Source of the DNA: an uncultured Myxococcales bacterium
GTDB taxonomy: Bacteria > Myxococcota_A > Bradymonadia > UBA7976 > VGTA01
NCBI GenBank assembly: GCA_937146725.1
Contig: CAKZRU010000033.1
Span: 1 to 64,000, forward strand
Direction: 5' to 3'
DNA: 64,000 bases
Below the pieces are notes generated by a model. It had not been told where the DNA came from and made no database searches. It saw only the letters and a list, made by a program, of their open reading frames with translations. Shown here piece after piece: positions 63,891 through 64,000 of this stretch (its first letter is position 1; each line of letters begins with the position of its first letter). The position numbers were made by a program, and so were the translations under genes.

Positions 63891-64000
63891 TTAGAGCTTA
63901 AGACGCATGAAAAAACTTAACTGCTGTTTATCCAACTTTAGGCTCTTACCAATACGCTCATTTGGGATCTTATCTGATTTTCGGTCAATCTTAAGCCTCT
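63891..64000 (-). CDS. C-terminal end of a minus-strand protein (partial)
   Basis: The minus strand from base 63999 reads an open frame of 35 codons, RLKIDRKSDKIPNERIGKSL and on to FFMRLKL, ending in TAA at 63893-63891. The basic C-terminus could be the last helix of a regulatory or structural protein. The rest lies beyond the window, so the family cannot be named. Confidence 0.4.
   Translation of the reverse strand, partial: RLKIDRKSDKIPNERIGKSLKLDKQQLSFFMRLKL

Overview
The window is about 64 kb of gene-dense bacterial chromosome with moderately low GC (my estimate is the low 40s percent, not computed). I see no rRNA, tRNA, CRISPR array, transposase or integrase. Several traits point to a Gram-negative lineage near Myxococcota/Bradymonadia: many lipobox proteins with low-complexity linkers, DUF4215-type Cys-rich repeats fused to other domains, cytochrome-c-like proteins paired with Tat-type DUF1501/DUF1552 proteins, and fragments of a Trp-Asp-Thr-Pro-Asn-Asp-Pro-Asp domain I associate with myxobacterial secreted proteins. 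This taxonomic placement is inference.

Layout. Positions 1-4645 (minus) carry a sufBCDS Fe-S assembly operon, with sufS running off the left edge, followed by a small DMT-type membrane protein. Positions 5365-12803 (minus) are a compact four-gene block: a 200-aa protein, a membrane-anchor-less FtsH-like AAA protease, a 104-aa protein and a 1415-aa protein of unknown family. It resembles the multi-gene FtsH/Ycf46-type AAA systems predicted to act in conflict or stress, and is the best candidate for an undescribed system. Positions 12822-15943 encode a secreted SGNH hydrolase and a secreted protein; 15985-20573 an MFS (DUF5690-like) transporter and a YdiJ-like FAD/4Fe-4S dehydrogenase. Positions 22043-26629 are a 4.5-kb segment bounded by a 32-bp direct repeat that splits a relic gene. 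It carries a SUMF1-like/DUF4215/M6-like metalloprotease and a dihaem cytochrome-like lipoprotein, divergently arranged.

Positions 27025-29061 encode a vWA/MoxR pair; 29230-33000 a cytochrome-like lipoprotein plus a DUF1501 Tat protein; 33026-38080 a J-domain protein, thioredoxin and a hemX-hemA-hemC-hemD run. A two-component system meets hemD tail to tail at 38049-40168. Positions 40401-46997 hold small lipoproteins, a CysJ-type diflavin reductase coupled to a methyltransferase, and Hsp33. Positions 46997-58865 hold a large subtilase lipoprotein, an LptF/G-like permease, a SCO-like protein, a lamin-tail lipoprotein, a Nudix hydrolase and a second cytochrome/DUF1552 pair. The right end has an 853-aa lipoprotein, a MORN-type lipoprotein, a DUF4105 membrane protein and the last codons of a minus-strand gene.

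A recurring theme is short in-frame tandem duplication. Ala-Gly-Glu-cored linkers follow the lipobox of at least four lipoproteins, and 12-16-bp tandem units also occur between genes and inside cytoplasmic proteins.
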